A DNA stretch of 8,150 nt from positions 6,160 through 14,309 of the forward strand of contig PAOV01000007.1 in the NCBI GenBank assembly GCA_002708145.1, in the 5' to 3' direction. Position 1 is the first letter of the stretch. Each line of letters starts with the position of its first letter. The position numbers and the translations under genes were made by a program. The notes under the pieces are model-generated. The model was not told where the DNA came from, made no database searches, and saw only the letters and a list, made by a program, of their open reading frames with translations. The DNA comes from Chloroflexota bacterium. GTDB taxonomy: Bacteria; Chloroflexota; Dehalococcoidia; Lucifugimonadales; Lucifugimonadaceae. This document shows positions 6,970-8,150 of the stretch, piece by piece.

Positions 6970-6976
6970 ATAAAAT
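6948..6976 (+). promoter_or_regulatory. Candidate promoter for the glycosyltransferase gene
   Basis: Plus-strand TTGTTT (6948-6953), a 17-bp spacer, then TAAAAT (6971-6976). Transcription would begin about 8 bp before the ATG at 6991, giving a very short leader, which agrees with the absence of a Shine-Dalgarno sequence there. The spacing is ideal but the region is so AT-rich that chance matches are common. Confidence 0.35.
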
Positions 6977-6990
6977 ATTAGATAATAATT

Positions 6991-8150
6991 ATGCACATTA
7001 GAAGTTACTTGCAAAAAAAATCAACTACGAGCATTCTTTTTCTAATAATTTTTTTCACTTTATTAGTTAGATTGTACGGTATTAATTGGGACAATGGAAC
7101 ACTTTTTCATCCTGATGAACGGGCTATGTTATCTCAAGTGTATGATATAAGTTTCCCTGAGGGAGGAGAATGGAAAGATTTTTTTAATGCTAATAAGAGT
7201 ACACTAAATCCTGGTTCGTTTAATTGGGGAAGCATGCCTCATTACGCTCTTAAGCTAATTCAATATGCCTATGCTCCAATTGACTGGTTAGATATTTATG
7301 AGTTGAGATATCCAGGAAGAATACTTTCTTCCATTTTTGACACTATATCAGTAATTTTTGTATTTTTAATTTCGAAATATATTTTTAATAACAAGATTGC
7401 CATTCTCTCTGCATTTTTATCCTCAATTGCAGTAATTCATATTCAGTTAAGTCATTTTTATGCTGTGGATACTTTTTCAACAACTTTTGTTTTAGCAACA
7501 ATATATTATTCAATAAAAGTGGGATATGAAGGTGGACGTAAAAATTCGATTCTTACAGGTGTAATGTTTGGATTTGCCTTAACTACAAAATTTTCAGTAA
7601 TACCCTTAATTGTGCCAGCTTTACTTGCTCATATTATTTTTTATTTATCAGATAACAAATATGATCGATTAAGAATTAATATAGATCAAAAAAAATTTTT
7701 GTTTATAATGAAAAATTTAATTTTTTTCATTATTTCATCTTTTTTGATTTTATTGATATTCCAACCTTATATGTTTATCGATTTATCCACATATGTTCAT
7801 ACTATTTCAACTCAAGGTGACATGGTGAGGCGAAATATAGATTTTCCTTTTACAAGGCAATATATCGATACTCCAAAGTATTTATATCAAATTATTCAAA
7901 CAGGAATTTGGGGGTTAGGCCCCATATTAGGGATAATGGGTTGGCTTGGGCTATTTATGTCAATTATTTCAGTAGCAATTTTTAGAAGAAAAGCAGATAT
8001 TATCATTATTTCTTGGATTTGCTTATATTTTTTAATTACCGGATGGTTTGATGTAAAATTTTTGCGATATATGCTTCCTCTAACTCCATTTTTAATTATC
8101 TATGCTTCTAGGTTGATCTTTTGGCTGGTTGAAATAATTAGATCATTAAA
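6991..8150 (+). CDS. Polytopic GT39/ArnT-like glycosyltransferase (lipid-carrier-dependent), 3' end off window
   Basis: The frame is open from the ATG at 6991 to the right edge, giving 386 complete codons without a stop. Residues 13-31 form the first membrane segment, followed by an outer loop with HPDE (40-43), the acidic motif typical of GT39/PMT-fold enzymes, where the Asp is the expected catalytic or metal-binding residue. More hydrophobic segments lie at about 112-131, 135-152, 160-175, 187-218, 239-259, 307-331, 336-351 and 360-382. Family-like motifs include SHFYAVDT (154-161), TTKFS (198-202) and RYMLPLTPF (359-367). Such enzymes take a sugar from a polyprenyl-phosphate donor and transfer it to lipid, glycan or protein on the outer face of the membrane; donor and acceptor cannot be told here. 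No ribosome site is seen before the ATG, and another start is unlikely because the first membrane segment begins at residue 13. It diverges from the M16 gene across 63 bp. Confidence 0.88.
   Translation, partial: MHIRSYLQKKSTTSILFLIIFFTLLVRLYGINWDNGTLFHPDERAMLSQVYDISFPEGGEWKDFFNANKSTLNPGSFNWGSMPHYALKLIQYAYAPIDWLDIYELRYPGRILSSIFDTISVIFVFLISKYIFNNKIAILSAFLSSIAVIHIQLSHFYAVDTFSTTFVLATIYYSIKVGYEGGRKNSILTGVMFGFALTTKFSVIPLIVPALLAHIIFYLSDNKYDRLRINIDQKKFLFIMKNLIFFIISSFLILLIFQPYMFIDLSTYVHTISTQGDMVRRNIDFPFTRQYIDTPKYLYQIIQTGIWGLGPILGIMGWLGLFMSIISVAIFRRKADIIIISWICLYFLITGWFDVKFLRYMLPLTPFLIIYASRLIFWLVEIIRSL

Noticed and set aside
1..8150. Mobile element, CRISPR array, prophage or defence island
   Set aside because: No transposase, integrase, tRNA-linked repeat, regularly spaced repeat or defence-family domain is seen. 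All genes belong to ordinary metabolic or housekeeping families with consistent base composition.

Overview
The window is AT-rich bacterial DNA (about one third G+C by eye), densely coded, with short intergenic gaps and frequent non-ATG starts. A diverged tandem pair of molybdenum hydroxylase large subunits, an XRE-type regulator of a style I associate with Chloroflexota, and a GT39/ArnT-like membrane glycosyltransferase together suggest a low-GC, free-living, probably marine Chloroflexota (SAR202/Dehalococcoidia-like). That placement is an inference from gene style. No rRNA or other marker gene is present to prove it.

Positions 1-4627, all minus strand, hold a molybdenum hydroxylase operon. 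In transcription order it encodes the FAD subunit (3758-4627, TTG start), the two-[2Fe-2S] subunit (3278-3754), a full-length molybdopterin-binding subunit (958-3225), and a second, paralogous molybdopterin-binding subunit (1-884) whose C-terminal half lies beyond the left edge. This is the M-S-L order of aerobic CO dehydrogenase operons with an extra L gene. The active-site loop of the complete L subunit (AYRAPGS) is not that of form I CO dehydrogenase, so this is better called a xanthine-dehydrogenase-family hydroxylase of unknown substrate. Electrons would pass from the Mo cofactor through two [2Fe-2S] clusters to FAD.

Positions 4628-4772 form the control region of that operon. They contain a perfect 18-bp palindrome, further copies of its half-site, and an overlapping TATAAT. 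Positions 4773-6927, also minus strand, encode an M16 zinc peptidase, then a small XRE-family DNA-binding protein with a low-complexity tail, then a HIT-family nucleotide-binding protein. The last two are 16 bp apart and probably cotranscribed.

The 63-bp gap 6928-6990 is a divergent promoter region. From 6991 to the right edge the plus strand encodes the first 386 residues of a polytopic GT39-like glycosyltransferase. There is no RNA gene, CRISPR array, insertion sequence or gene-free stretch over 300 bp. The content looks like ordinary core and catabolic genes rather than a mobile or defence island.
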